64,000 nt of DNA. It comes from Toxonevra muliebris. Its lineage: Eukaryota; Arthropoda; Insecta; Diptera; Pallopteridae. The stretch lies in the NCBI GenBank assembly GCA_963691655.1, contig OY829329.1, positions 60,525,408 to 60,589,407 on the forward strand, in the 5' to 3' direction. Positions 22,251 to 33,632 of this stretch are shown here, piece by piece. Below the pieces are notes generated by a model. The model had not been told where the DNA came from. It did not search any database and worked only from the letters and a program-made list of their open reading frames with translations. Numbering within the stretch: the first letter of the stretch is position 1; each line of letters opens with the position of its first letter. The translations under genes and the position numbers were made by a program.

Positions 22251-23540
22251 TTGGGAGTATGAATGTATAAACTCGTAATTGTGACTAACTTCATATCTAT
22301 CATACGCGCAATTTTTTGACATTGACAGCTAATCAATCTCGAAGAACGCCAAAAATACTATAAGAACAGATCTTTCAAATAATTTTCATAATTTTACAAA
22401 AGTGTTTTACTATAGCTGAAAATGTCGAATTTCGTGACAACAAAACAACATTTGCGGGAAGTTTTAATTTGCTTCTTCCATTTAAAGAAAAACGCAACTG
22501 AAGCACATCGTTTACTCACTGAAGCTTATCCTGACTGTGCTATAGACGTGAGAATGTGTCAGGTGTGGTATGCCCGTTTCAAAAGTGGTGATTTTGATGT
22601 TGAAGACAGGGAACGTCCAGGCGGCCCGAAAAAGTTCGAAGATGAAAAATTGAAGGCATTACTCGAAGAAGATTCATGTCAAACGCAACAAGAACTTGCA
22701 GAATGAATCTTTAGGATTTGATCAACCAACCATTTCTAAACGATTAAAGGCATTGGGAATGATTCAAAAGCAAGGAAATTGGGTGCCGTACGAATTGAAG
22801 CCGAGAGACATCAAACGACGATTTTTCACATATGAACTGCTGATTGAACGACAGAAAAGAAAGGGTTTTCTGCATCGTATTGTGACTGGCGATGAAAACT
22901 GGATACGTTACGATAACCCAAAGCGTAAAAAAATCATGGAGACCGCCCGGACATGCATCAACATCAACGGCAAAGCCGAACATCCATGGATCCAAGCTCA
23001 TGCTGTGTATTTGGTGGGATATGAAAGGTGCCGTGTATTATGAGCTGTTGGAACCGAATGAAACTATCACTGGGGACCGCTACCGACTACAATTGATGCG
23101 TTTGAGCCGAGCATTAAAGGATAAGAGGCCAGAATTTGAGAATAGACACGACGAAGTTATTCTTCAGCACGACAATGCTCGGCCGCATGTTGCGAGGCAA
23201 CTAAAAACATACTTGGAAACGCTGAAATGGGAAGTGCTACCCCACCCGCCTTATTCTCCAGACATTGCTCCTTCTGATTACCACTTGTTCCGATCGATGA
23301 CACATGGCCTGGCTGAACAGCACTTCCGTTCTTTCAAAGAACTCAAAAAATGGGTCGATTCGTGGATATCCTCAAAAGATGAGGAGTTCTTTCGACGAGG
23401 AATCCGTATGCTACCAGAAAGATGGGAAAAGGTTGTGGCTAACGATGTACAATACTTTAAAGAATAAATTTATAATCACGTTTTCACAATAAATGTCCAA
23501 ATTACGAAAAAAATACGAGTTTATACATTCATACTCCCAA
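22251..23540 (+). mobile_element. mariner element, copy 1 (DD34D)
   Basis: Complete 1290-bp element with inverted ends TTGGGAGTATGAATGTATAA and its complement, flanked by TA at 22249-22250 and 23541-23542. It is nearly identical to the copy at 59600-60898. The right flank is the start of a fold-back MITE (23543-24300). Transposase carries two frameshifts, so it could move only with help from another copy. Confidence 0.95.
22422..23467 (+). pseudogene. mariner transposase, two frameshifts
   Basis: Cut-and-paste DDD transposase. The start is ATG 22422 (MSNFVTTKQHLREVL). The N-terminal HTH part reads to 22706, where 4 extra bases relative to the 59600 copy shift the frame; the middle continues in the frame of 22696-23043 (KRLKALGMIQKQGNWVPYEL; first catalytic D in VTGDENWIRY). 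A second shift lies in an A-run near 22926-22935. The last part (frame of 22892-23467) has D2 in QHDNARPHV and D3 in SPDIAPSDYHLF, with 34 residues between them, the canonical mariner DD34D. It resembles mellifera/capitata-type mariners by general pattern. Lesions are few, so amplification was recent. Confidence 0.95.
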
Positions 23541-23542
23541 TA

Positions 23543-24300
23543 CTATGCAACAGCCATTTTGTAAAGCAGTTTCCGTTGTTATTTTCTTATGTACATTGGT
23601 CTGCTGAACCATAAAATCACATTTATTTTTTTATGGAAGCGTTTTAGAGTTTTTTTAACCTTTCCAGAGGTAACCCCACGTTTTTAAATATATCTCGAGC
23701 TTAAATCTTCAGATCATGTTAAATGAGACATCAAATTAACAAAAATTAAATTGTGAACAACTTTTTTCAAAATTGTTTTCCAATTCACTTAGTAATTCAG
23801 GTGCAGTTAATGTAAATATTTAAAAAATATGCGTTTTGTTGGCCAAAATTGAAGTCGAAAATTCACTAAATCACCTGAGGGACATAGAAATCATAAAAAT
23901 TTGCCCAGTTTTTTTAATTTGTGCGTAAAGCTTGTACTTTTTTGAAATTAAGGAGGTATATACAAAAGAAATAGCACGGCTAAAGATTCCGTCAGTAGAT
24001 GAAGACAATGGAACGGCGCCATTAAGGCATTTGGTTACTTATAAGAGAAACAAATCTAAAAACAAACAAACGACAAACACGGAGCCAGAGATGTGATAAT
24101 TTAAACTTCAGATATATTTAAAAATGTAGGGTTACCTTTGGAAAGGTTAAAAAACATTTCAAAAGCCTATAACTCAAAAACGCATCCATAAAAAAATGTT
24201 TAAATGTGATTTTCTGGTTCAGCAGACCAATTTACATACGAAAATAATAACGGAAACAGCTTTACAGAAATTTTTTTATTGTTTTGTTGTATACTGTTAT
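23543..24300. repeat. Fold-back MITE with long inverted arms
   Basis: The arm at about 23546-23720 (TTGTAAAGCAGTTTCCGTT, then TGGTCTGCTGAACCA, then AACCTTTCC) returns inverted at about 24095-24290. The centre (23720-24090) is AT-rich and non-coding. Mariner copy 1 sits exactly at its left edge. No target duplication could be read because of that insertion. Confidence 0.75.
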
Positions 24301-24679
24301 TTTATTTTTAATAATATTTCTGTGATTTCTAAGATTGAAGAGCAATAAATTTTGAGTTCTGTATTTAATTATATGATTTTTAATTTTACACAATTTCAAA
24401 AGCGCGTATTGTCAGTGGCAGTAAAAAGAAATCAGCAGTTTACTGCCATTAAGTTTAAAAATTAAGCTAATCAGGGCAGCACTGCAAACAGCCATTGCTT
24501 TACTGCCATGACGCGCTATTGCAAGTTATATCAAATCTGCTATGTATGCTCACTCGTTTGGGGGTTTACACATCAAATCTACTAGTTATACCAACAAATA
24601 TAATAAATATGCTAAAAAGCTTTAATCCTACACATTTGAGTTGCAGAGGTTCACCTAATATTCGTATAGGTTAGGTTTA
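24301..24679. other. AT-rich stretch, nothing recognised
   Basis: No gene, RNA or repeat identified. Confidence 0.4.
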
Positions 24680-25140
24680 GAGGGATGTGCTCAGAAATAC
24701 TGAGCGTCCACGGTGGCCAAAAACTGGTCTATTATGATGTCCCTGTGCATTTGGTATCCTCCACCTACCAACCAGATCTTAAAGGACTCTACTCATCCTG
24801 AAACCACTTAGTACTATTAATGAACTTTACAAGGTCAGTTGTCGGAATCTCCGCCAGGTCCTCCAATTCTTCAAATAGTGTGTCTGCTAGAAAACGGAGT
24901 CGACGGATTTTGAGATTGGGGCATTTACAGAGAAAGGGGTGGATGATCTCATGTTATTCTTCATCTTCACAGCTTCTACAGTAGGTTGGTGTTGCGCCAA
25001 TAGCACAAAAACCTGTAAGTATTCCTACTAGAACTCGAGTTTGTTTTCTTTTTAAGCAGAGAAAATTCTGAGTTATTTTCTTATCAAGAGAAGGCTATAA
25101 GCTTCGAACTATCTTTCAGTCACTCCGGGCTTTTTGGTCT
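24680..25140 (-). pseudogene. LINE polyprotein C-terminal fossil (RNase H end and zinc knuckle)
   Basis: The minus-strand reading from about 25000 gives LTGFCAIGATPTYCRSCEDE, a stop, then HPFLCKCPNL and a helical tail ending DLVKFINSTKWF. This is the usual end of the RNase H domain followed by CxxC...H...C and the C-terminal helices of LOA/R1/jockey-group ORF2 proteins. Stops and degraded flanks show an old fragment. The RT and endonuclease are not visible. Confidence 0.65.
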
Positions 25141-26593
25141 AGGCTTGATTTCACGGTTCCAATTGGTATATTTAATGACACCAGTTCATTTTCAGTATCT
25201 TAGGCTGCTTCCATTCTCCCTAGTTAATATTCGTATAAAACTAGAGAGAAAGTGAGAGACCGACTTTCTTTTAGCATTAATCATCCATCCATCAGAACGT
25301 AATACTGATAACATTTCTCAAATTCAAAAAAAGAAAAAAAAAAAAGATGCGTTTAAAAAAGAACCACGTAATTAATTCACATCAATATAGGCACTTACAG
25401 CAAACCGCAATAAAATATACATAAATAAGTAAAATGAAATATAAAATTATTACATACTGTTAAAAGAATTTAAAACTACCCTTTATTTTTTTATGTTATG
25501 GTATAAGTACGTGGAGATGATGATAAAATGTCAGTGCTTGTCACTGGTTCAATTAACGGCTGACAAAATGTTTTACCCGCAACGTGAAAATGTGAATGAA
25601 TAATAACTTCTTTCTCATCTTTCAGTGACCCTCAGTGACACAAACAACTTTTACACTCACATACATACTCTCTATCACTCTCTCTTTCTCTTCACATGCA
25701 AATACACACCTATAGAGTGGTGATGCAAAAATGAGGGTATGCGTGTATGTATGTATATGTGTGAGTAAGTAAATAAGTGCGTTGGTGTTCAGCGATGGTG
25801 ACTTGACGCGAGTGTGTTGGTGATTTCTTTTTTTTTTTTTCTGTTTTTTTATGATGCACAAGTGTGACATGAAAGTGTAAATAAAATTGTTGTTATGCGA
25901 CAGGTTATCGCTGATATAATTAAGAGAGCAAGCAACCAGCAATAACAATAACACAAAAAACAATAAAAACAATAACAAACGTATACAACAAAATAAAATA
26001 ATAAAAATTTACGCTGATTTCCGTGTCGTGCAGCAAATTTGAGGTTTATTTTTATAAAATTTATGGTTACATGCACACATACATATGAAAATATGAAACT
26101 TTATTATTAATTACGTATGTTCAAGTGAATTCTTGTTTTTTTTTTTCTGTTTTATGTTTCTCTGTGTGAGTTTTTAATTAGCGCCATAGCGCCACGAAGC
26201 ATAAGATAACACTTGCATTAATTGCGTTTGAATGGATTTTGTGGCAGTATGTGGTAGAGTGTGGCAGAATTTCAGCGGTTTTTGTAGATTGCATTGCGTT
26301 TGCGTTTCAGCGTTCATTTCATTTACGTTTGCGTTGCTTTACGTTACGGTTACATTACGTTCTATATATATATATATATATATTTTTTTTTTTATTTTTT
26401 TAAATTTCGTTTTTAAGATTAATTACATTGAATTGCTATTTGCTTTGCTATAAATTTACCATAAAATAATTAAAACTGAGATATATTTAATTAATATGTT
26501 GCCGCTATGGTTGTTGTTTGACTTTTTCAATTTTGTGAATAAATAATTGCTAAGTAGGTAAAATATAAAAAATGTTGAAAAATTTATTGAAAT
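25141..26593. other. Gene-free stretch with microsatellites
   Basis: CA/CT-rich repeats at 25640-25790, a TA run at 26361-26382 followed by poly-T, and AT-rich unique sequence. Open frames here follow low-complexity sequence. Confidence 0.5.
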
Positions 26594-26656
26594 GTATGTA
26601 TCATATTTCAATTTCAATAATTCAAATTTCAATTCAAATTGAAATATGATACATAC
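26594..26656. repeat. Perfect 21-bp stem hairpin
   Basis: The arm 26594-26614 (GTATGTATCATATTTCAATT plus T) pairs perfectly with 26636-26656 around a 21-nt AT-rich loop that can itself pair. It lies just before a decayed mariner. It could be a small MITE remnant or a hairpin RNA; nothing decides. Confidence 0.75.
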
Positions 26657-26799
26657 CCATGTAGATATTGAATAGTTACTTATTGATTATAAAAAATATG
26701 TTGAACAAACCGGGAGAGGATTTCAAATAGGTATATGGTTATGACAGAGAACTGCTAAACGATATCAATTGTTGGTAGACATTTATGACCGAACATACT

Positions 26800-27270
26800 C
26801 CAAGCTAAGACACTTGTTATTTAAAAGATTTAAAAGTGGTTATTTTGACGTCAGTAACAAAAACCGTGGAAGAGAAAATTGAAAGACGGGTGCTGCCTAC
26901 TATGGACTGCTAAAACCAGGTAAAACGACACTGCCAACAATGATCAAATCAAACCGAGCATTAAATCAAAAACAACCAACCATATGTAAAAGGACAAAAT
27001 AAAGTAATTTTTCAACATGACAATATTTGGCCCCATCTTGCACATTGTGTTAAAAACTATTTGGAAAACATACCCCGCCCACTATATTCATAGTGGCTGT
27101 ACTCTTTCCGACTACTATTTGATTCGATTGCTGCAGCACGGACTTTCGGAACAGCACCTCAATTCGTATAAAGAAGTGAAAAATTAGCATGGTGAATGGT
27201 TAGCCTCGAAAAATAAGAAGTGGTACTGAGACGGATCCAACAATTGCCAGAAACATGGTCAAAAGTTTGA
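26800..27270 (+). pseudogene. Decayed mariner transposase fragment
   Basis: Recognisable blocks in order: RFKSGYFDV (26826-26855, HTH end), YYGLLKPGKT (about 26900-26930), then QHDNI.PHLAH with the second catalytic D (about 27013-27045), SDYYLIRLLQHGLSEQH around the third D (27108-27160), and a C-terminal block near 27190-27265. An internal segment with the first D is missing, and stops and small indels are frequent. It differs strongly from the two mariners at 22251 and 59600, so it is an older, separate lineage. Confidence 0.8.
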
Positions 27271-27714
27271 TTATACTAGTTTACAAATTAAAAAAAAAAT
27301 TTCTGTTCTAAGGATGTTACTATTTTTCTTTTTTGAACTTTAGGCCACTAAACTCGAAAATGGCAACAAAACATTTTTTTATGGGTAGGTTTTCGAGATA
27401 TCATTTTTTGAAATTTTTTGTTGTTTTTTCCGAAGGTAGTTTGACTGTTTTGAAGATATGTTATCTTACCAATAAATTACTATTATAATTGTTAAATATA
27501 TCAGATGAAAGATAATTAATTTACCAATAAATAATTTTCACAACATTTTCCAATCCACCCAGTAGTTTAACCCTTAAATGCATGAGGTCAGCCATCAGTA
27601 TGGAGACCAAGCTGTCCTTATGTAAATTCGCTCGCTAAGCACGAATCAGGCATTGATTTTCCTGGAAAATGTACAATTTCCCCGGAAAAGCGGAAAAAGA
27701 ACGATTTGTGATGT

Positions 27715-28992
27715 GTACCATATATGGTACACTATGCATTCTATACATATTTGGAATTAATACAATTTGATGGAATTATTTTTTTATTTATTTTTATTTT
27801 TTATGAAACTAATGTAAAAATATATAAAAATAAATGAAAATTGAATGAAAATAACGATTTTGGTAGCTTTTAGTGTAAATATAAAAATAATTATTACTTC
27901 TTTGTATCATAATCGACGTAACAATTACGTTTTTCGCAAGCGGTAGGTAAGCAGTTGCGAAATCATCTGCTGACTCTGGTTCCAATTTAGAGCTTCTGAA
28001 AAAAGAGATTTGCTCTTCGTACAACTGTAGCTTTCCTTTTTTTCAACGAACTCTCTCAAAATCGTTGGAAGTTATGTCAACAACAACGTCTTTATACTTA
28101 CAGTATTTTTCGTATACCTAGCCCAACTTATCATTCCGATCGATGAGAGCATTTTCGTGACATTATCAGCGATATCATCCACAGAAGGCACAAGGGTCAA
28201 AGAAACTAATATTTTATTTGTTTTTCGTGGAGGCGAAAAAGGCTCTTGCGTCACTATGAACAAATCAACTTGTATTGACGTACTAACATCAGGAACAGAA
28301 ATTCTAAAAGCTTCAAAAATAGATACGTCCAGCTCGTCATTGGTGAAAAATATGCCAGAAATTTCTGCTTCATTCAATATGGCGTAATTGGTTTCTGCTC
28401 GATTTCTCACGCGTTGCGGTATTTGAATTTCACCAATAAATTCATCCGACCCTTCATCTACCCATTCTTTTTCATCATCTAATAGATCACCATTGTTAGG
28501 TATACCCATCAATTCATCATCGTCATCATCATAAAGCATATCCGCCGCCTCATCAACGTTATAATATAATAATAATGCCATCCATATCTAATTGAACAAT
28601 CCAAATAATCAAATGCGCAGATGCATAGAGTACCATATATGGTACATAGAAAAATTGAAAAAACAACTATTCTAAGATATCAAATTTGATCAAGATTCAT
28701 TATATTTAGCTAAAGGAAAGTCCAATGTACTCATCAATACTTATTTCCACACGAATAACAAATTTTACCAATTTTTTTTTTTGCTATTGAAAATCACTTT
28801 TGTAATTATGTGCAAAAAGTGCATAAGACCACTTCGGCAGCTTACTGACAACTAAAACAAATCGTAAGCAAGCTGTAACGGTATTTATAAGAAGGATAAT
28901 TTTGTCTGTTTTAATTTAAAGCGTACATTATAACGCTTCAGCTTGATTGATTAGATTACCGTATGATTAAAGACATGTACCATATATGGTAC
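27715..28992. promoter_or_regulatory. Three GTACCATATATGGTAC palindromes in the piggyBac element
   Basis: Exact 16-bp palindromes at 27715-27730, 28630-28645 and 28977-28992. Two are subterminal and one is upstream of the transposase remnant. They may be binding sites for the transposase or a host factor; the placement upstream of the coding start also suits a regulatory role. Function is inference. Confidence 0.6.
28072..28581 (-). pseudogene. piggyBac transposase N-terminal remnant
   Basis: The frame starts at ATG 28579-28581 and encodes 169 residues. It opens with a very acidic region (run of D/E near residues 18-45) then a basic segment PQRVRNRAE, as in the N-terminus of piggyBac-family proteins, before a region NKILVSLTLVPSVDDIADNV. 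The DDD catalytic core and the C-terminal Cys-rich domain are absent. The end overlaps a donor-like GTAAGTATA on the minus strand (near 28090-28100), so an intron or a deletion joint lies there. Family placement rests mainly on the element's ends. Confidence 0.65.
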
Positions 28993-29407
28993 GATATGCA
29001 TTTAAGGGTTAAGTGCAATTGATCAGAATATGAAACAAAAAAGGTTTTTTTGGGTAAAATTTTAAATCGAAAACTCACTTAAAAAGTAATAAAGACTAGA
29101 AAACGTAAAAAATATGCCCTATTTCTTAATTTTTACGTAAAGCTTGCACTTTTACGTAGAAAACCTGGTATTTATAAATTAATTCTATGGATAAATACCG
29201 AAGCTATGACCAATTATGTACAAAGACCAAAATTCAACTTTTTCTCTATATTTGTATTTTTTCTCATTTATAACGTATATTATTGTTTTATTCTATCTCT
29301 CCTTATAGTAGGATATATACGAGTATATGTGGTAATTATGTTTTCGTTATAAAAATGTTTATTAATTAAGCAGACATAAATATAGATATGAGACATTCTC
29401 TGTCAAC

Positions 29408-30430
29408 GGCAGACCCCCTCCCTCCCTTGTCTAAAATTGGTTAATGTATTTCAGGGCATTTCAGGGTATTTGGGCTCAAATGAATGCTTATTATCTCTAG
29501 TTTCGAATGTAACAAGGCCTTTTTTGATTTGGCATGATGGCGGACCAATATGGCGGCTGCAAGTCTACCACCTCACCTTGAAAGAATAGTTTTATCAAGC
29601 GTACGTTTACCCAAGTCATCATAAAAGAATAGAGAAATCCTTTTTTCATATATTTTTTTTTCGCTGAATATTAATCCAATATTATTTTTCTCGGGAAATG
29701 TTACATGTTGTCCCTAACCTCAAATTCCCTACATTGCCTGATGTTAGAAGTTTAGTTTAACAATTCCGAAAAAAGAATCAAATTTGAGCATGCAGTTGAG
29801 GGCCCCCTTGAAACGTTTGGTCCAGGACCCTTCACTTCGTTGTTACGCCACTGAACACAACTTTATAAGCAAGGGGCCCTGAGCCAAAAGTTTCAAGGGC
29901 GTCCTCGACTGAACCATATATATAGATACATACTGAATTAATCAAACAGAAATAGGGAAACTATTGAAGAATAGAATGAACATAAATTTTATTTACGCTT
30001 GCGTTTTAAAACATATAAAAAAATAAAAAAAATTTTTATTAATCTGCACATGTTTCCTGCGAACTTTTCTTTCGGCGAAGGTGTCGTTAATATTACCGAA
30101 ATCATTCCCTAAATTGTTTGCAATTTGATACTTGATAAAAAGAATAGAATACTACTCTAATTATCTCCAATGGGTTTTTCGATGAAATGAGTTTGAACAA
30201 CTCAAAGAATTTAAAGCTCCTCTCTTTAGATCAGTGATCGCCGCTTTGCAGCATTAAAAAATGCATTTATGTTTGGCCGTCACTGTAAATCGTTATATAG
30301 CTGGTAATTCTTGATTTAAACTGACTGGGTGGGCATTAATCGGTTTAGTGGAATAACTTTGTGTATATTACTATCATTCTCTCGAGATTTGCAATCATAC
30401 AAAACTCTCTTTTTAATGCATAGAAATATA
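29408..30430. other. Mixed repeat fragments
   Basis: The segment to 29853 ends GTTACGCCACTG, the complement of CAGTGGCGTAAC, a common hAT terminus, so a hAT end fragment is likely. An inverted repeat with GGGCCC and CTTGAAAC blocks spans about 29795-29925. The rest (29930-30430) is AT-rich with nothing recognised. Confidence 0.45.
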
Positions 30431-32870
30431 AATTTTTTTTTTTTTTTTGTATTATTGAAATATTAATTAAAGTTAATTACATTGCATCCTATTACAACTA
30501 GTTTAATACTAACAAGTAATTTTTGTTTGAGATTTAAATATATCTAATGCGAGCAAAAACGCCAACTTAGCTTTTAATCCACAAAGTCGGGGGCTTTGTG
30601 CGCCTTAAACGGCGTGTATAAATTGTCGGGTCAGCTAGCAGAGAAGCCTCTACATTTATGTGTTCTTGCGGCTTTGAGCGATATGATAAGGCATGTTGTT
30701 GTATTATCTCAGTGACGGTTTCGATGCCTAGTTCTCTGTGCAGATCGGCGTTTCTAATGTACCAAGGTGCTTTGACGATGGTTCTAAGAACAGTGTTTTG
30801 ACAACGCTTTATTGGGATAAGAACATTCCTCTTCGAACATCCCCATATCTGGATTCCATAAGTCCATACTGGTTTAATGACTTGTTTATATATTAGTAGC
30901 TTGTTTCGTATGTTGAGAGTAGATTTTTTCCCAATCAGCCAATTTAATTTGTTTAATTTTTTAATAAATTAAGATTAATTTTATCAGTTTTTTTTTTTTT
31001 TTTTTGTTGGGTGTTCTTTCCATTTCAATTTGGCATCAAGTGTCATGCCCAGGTACTTGGCTGTATTGGCGTATGGGATTCGATAGCCTGCCATTGTTAT
31101 TGGCAAGTACCCAATGTTTATGTTAGTGAAATTGATGTGCGTCGATTTTGCTTCATTAAGCTTGATGCGCCATGTGGTTGTCCAGTCTATAATTAAATCT
31201 AATGAGCTCTTCAGTTTTTCCGTTGACTCTTTTTCATTTTCACCAGTTGCTAGAATGCATGTGTCGTCTGCAAAGGTGGCTATGTCGCTATTCGTAGGAG
31301 ACGGCATGTCGCTAATAAAAAGTACGTACAGGATTGGAGCAAGTATGCTTCCTTGAAGTACTCCGACTTTAATTGATTGTAATTTGGAGTATACTCGCCC
31401 TTGTTTTATTCTAAAGTATCTATTTCCTATATATGACCCTAAAATTTATGTAAAAAATTTCTCAATTTGTTTATTAGGCCCTCGTGCCATACCTTATCGA
31501 AGGCTTGTGCCACGTCTAGAAAAACAGCTGAACAAACTTGTTTTCGTTCAAACGCTTCTTCAATTATGTGAGTAAGTCTATGGACCTGGTCTATGGTAGA
31601 GTATTTCTCTCTGAAGCCGAATTGATGGTGTGGTATTAATTGTTTATCATTCATGAGTATTTTGAGAGGTTTATAAAATAATTTTTCAAAGAGCTTGGAC
31701 ATAGTTGGTAGTAGTGCTATGGGCCGATATGATGTTACGTCATTTGGATTTTTGCCTGGCTTTTGTATCATAATTATTTCAGAGACTTTCCATCAGTTAG
31801 GCACATATTGCAACGTAATGCAGGAATTTATAATTTGAGTCAATATAATGATAGCTTTTTGTGGGAGATTTTTCAGTACTTCAGCCGTTATCAAATCGAA
31901 ACCTGGGCTTTTGATTTTCTTAAGTTTTTTAATTTCCTTTTTAACTTCTCTCAACGTAAATTGTGGAATATTTATCTCTTCTTGTATACTATGTGCTATA
32001 CTATTATTTGGTATCGGTCCATCATTTGGAGTAAACGTTTTTAATAGGTGTGCTGCAAATACATTTGCCTTTTCCACGTAATTTTTGGCCCAAGTGCCAT
32101 TATCTGTAATGGGACGCTTTGTACGTTTGACAGCCTTCCAAAGTGAGTATTCCGTAGTTTTATCGGCAGTGAGCTCGATCAAATGAATCGTTTTCAATTT
32201 CCCTGATTTGATGGCTAATTAGTTTTGTAATATAATTTAACTGAGTCTTCAGTTGTGGATATCTTGTCAATTGCCACCTTTCTCTTTTGGTTGATGAGAT
32301 CTAAAATTTTTTTTTGGGTAATTTTGTTCATATAACTTTTTTTTTTGAGATGCAGCAGCTTAGATTTGCATTGTAAATTGCTCTACTTCTTCTTCAAGAT
32401 GACTAATGGAAGTAATTGTGCTTCTGATGTTTAGAGATTCGTTTAGCTTATGCCTAAAGTAGGGCCAGTCTGTTAACTTGCTTGCGAGATATGGTGATTG
32501 CTCCTTCTCATTGACACTCTCGCCAAGAGACAACTATACTGGGGAGTGATCTGAGTTGAATTCAGCTGCGTCTTTTATATGCAATATATGCCTCGGGATC
32601 TGCCTGATCATAAAAAAATCGATCAGATCAGGGGTTTTTAGAGGGTCTGATGGCCAATATGTAGGCATACCAGTCGATAAAACGTAACAACCCATTTATT
32701 TTGCTGCTTTATAGAGTTCGCGACCTTTGGTTGTGGTTAGTCTTGAACCCCAATGAACGTGTTTTGCATTGAAGTCATCCCCAATAACAAATTTTCCTTT
32801 ATGTTTTCTTATCAGTTGCTTATACTGTTCAGCTTTGATATTATTCCTAGGCAGACTATATAAAAATGTA
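30431..32870 (-). mobile_element. Jockey-clade LINE, 5'-truncated
   Basis: Minus-strand element ending in poly(A) (poly-T at 30431-30449), with ORF2 from endonuclease to C-terminus spread over 32850-30580. The 5' break lies near 32870, within the endonuclease. ORF1 is absent. No convincing target duplication was seen. Confidence 0.9.
30580..32850 (-). pseudogene. Jockey-type ORF2 (endonuclease and reverse transcriptase), broken
   Basis: The reading starts within the APE-like endonuclease (GDDFNAKHVHWG at about 32745-32785; PDLIDFF; NSDHSPV near 32545). The linker leads into the RT: the block at 32197-31793 has SPGFDLITAEVLKNLP; a TGA follows; then 31771-31439 with YRPIALLPTMSKLFEKL and FLDVAQAFDKVWHEGL; a frameshift near 31440; then GVLQGSILAPILY and catalytic FADD (about 31262-31280). 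Past a poly-T expansion at 30988-31005 the C-terminal region continues (IRNKLLIYKQVIKPVWTYGI) to about 30580. Several stops and shifts make it non-functional. The motif order and sequence are those of the jockey clade. Confidence 0.9.
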
Positions 32871-33596
32871 TTAAAACATCATGTCTTAAAATTCATGAAA
32901 GAAATAAGTAAATGAATAAATTTCGCTGAAAAATAGAGCAATGTATGTGTATGTCTCATTGAAATGCATTTACGCAGCATATAAAATCAATTTAAAAATT
33001 GAATACGAAATAAAAAATAACAACAGAAAAAACAGAAACTTCAACAAATTGACAATATCTTAGATGAAATGAAATACAAGTACAACAAACAGGAACAAGT
33101 TGCTATGATAATAATAAGAGTGATACACACACACATGCATACATATTTACAAAAATAAAAAAATAAATGAAAAGAAAAGAAATTGTACTAAGATTTTAAA
33201 AGAAAAGAACAACAACAACAACAACAAAGTAACTGACAATGACACAAAGAAAGCCAAATATACATGCATATATACATATACAAAGAGTGGTAGAGAGCGA
33301 GAGATAGAGAGCGAGAGAGAGTCAAGAAGAAAGCTATTGAACTAATACACAAGCAATCAAACCTAGCATAACGTTACCGCCACTAACGCTATACATACTT
33401 ACATGCATACATGTATGTATAATGTCAACGTAACGAGTGTGAACTGCAGCAGGTGTTGCTGAAATAGTATCAATTTACAAAGCAAAAAAACAAAAAAACA
33501 AAAATAAATAAAAGAAAAGAAAAGCGTAGTTGAAATGTATTTGAAAGCATATTGATAGAGTATTGAAAACATACTCTTCCAAACTGTATATCTCTA

Positions 33597-33632
<36 letters not shown>

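Larger units (their letters stand above)
27571..29008 (-). mobile_element. piggyBac-type element with TTAA duplication
   Basis: 1438 bp with 13-bp perfect inverted ends CCCTTAAATGCAT, flanked by TTAA at 27567-27570 and 29009-29012. The uninterrupted site exists in the related copy at 41518-42490 (AGTAGTTTAAGTGCAATT near 41811), confirming precise insertion and TTAA duplication. It carries three copies of the palindrome GTACCATATATGGTAC (27715, 28630, 28977). Only an N-terminal transposase portion remains, so it is an internally deleted, non-autonomous derivative. Confidence 0.95.
27277..29407. mobile_element. GTTTAC-terminal element, copy A, interrupted by piggyBac
   Basis: Left end GTTTACAAATT after TA. 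The sequence follows copy B (41518-42490) closely up to a common GACATTCTCTGTCAAC at 29392-29407, where copy A stops, so its right arm is missing. A piggyBac-type element (27571-29008) splits it at the TTAA that copy B still has intact. Non-coding; inverted-repeat MITE class, possibly Tc1/mariner-related by the TA flanks (inference). Confidence 0.8.
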
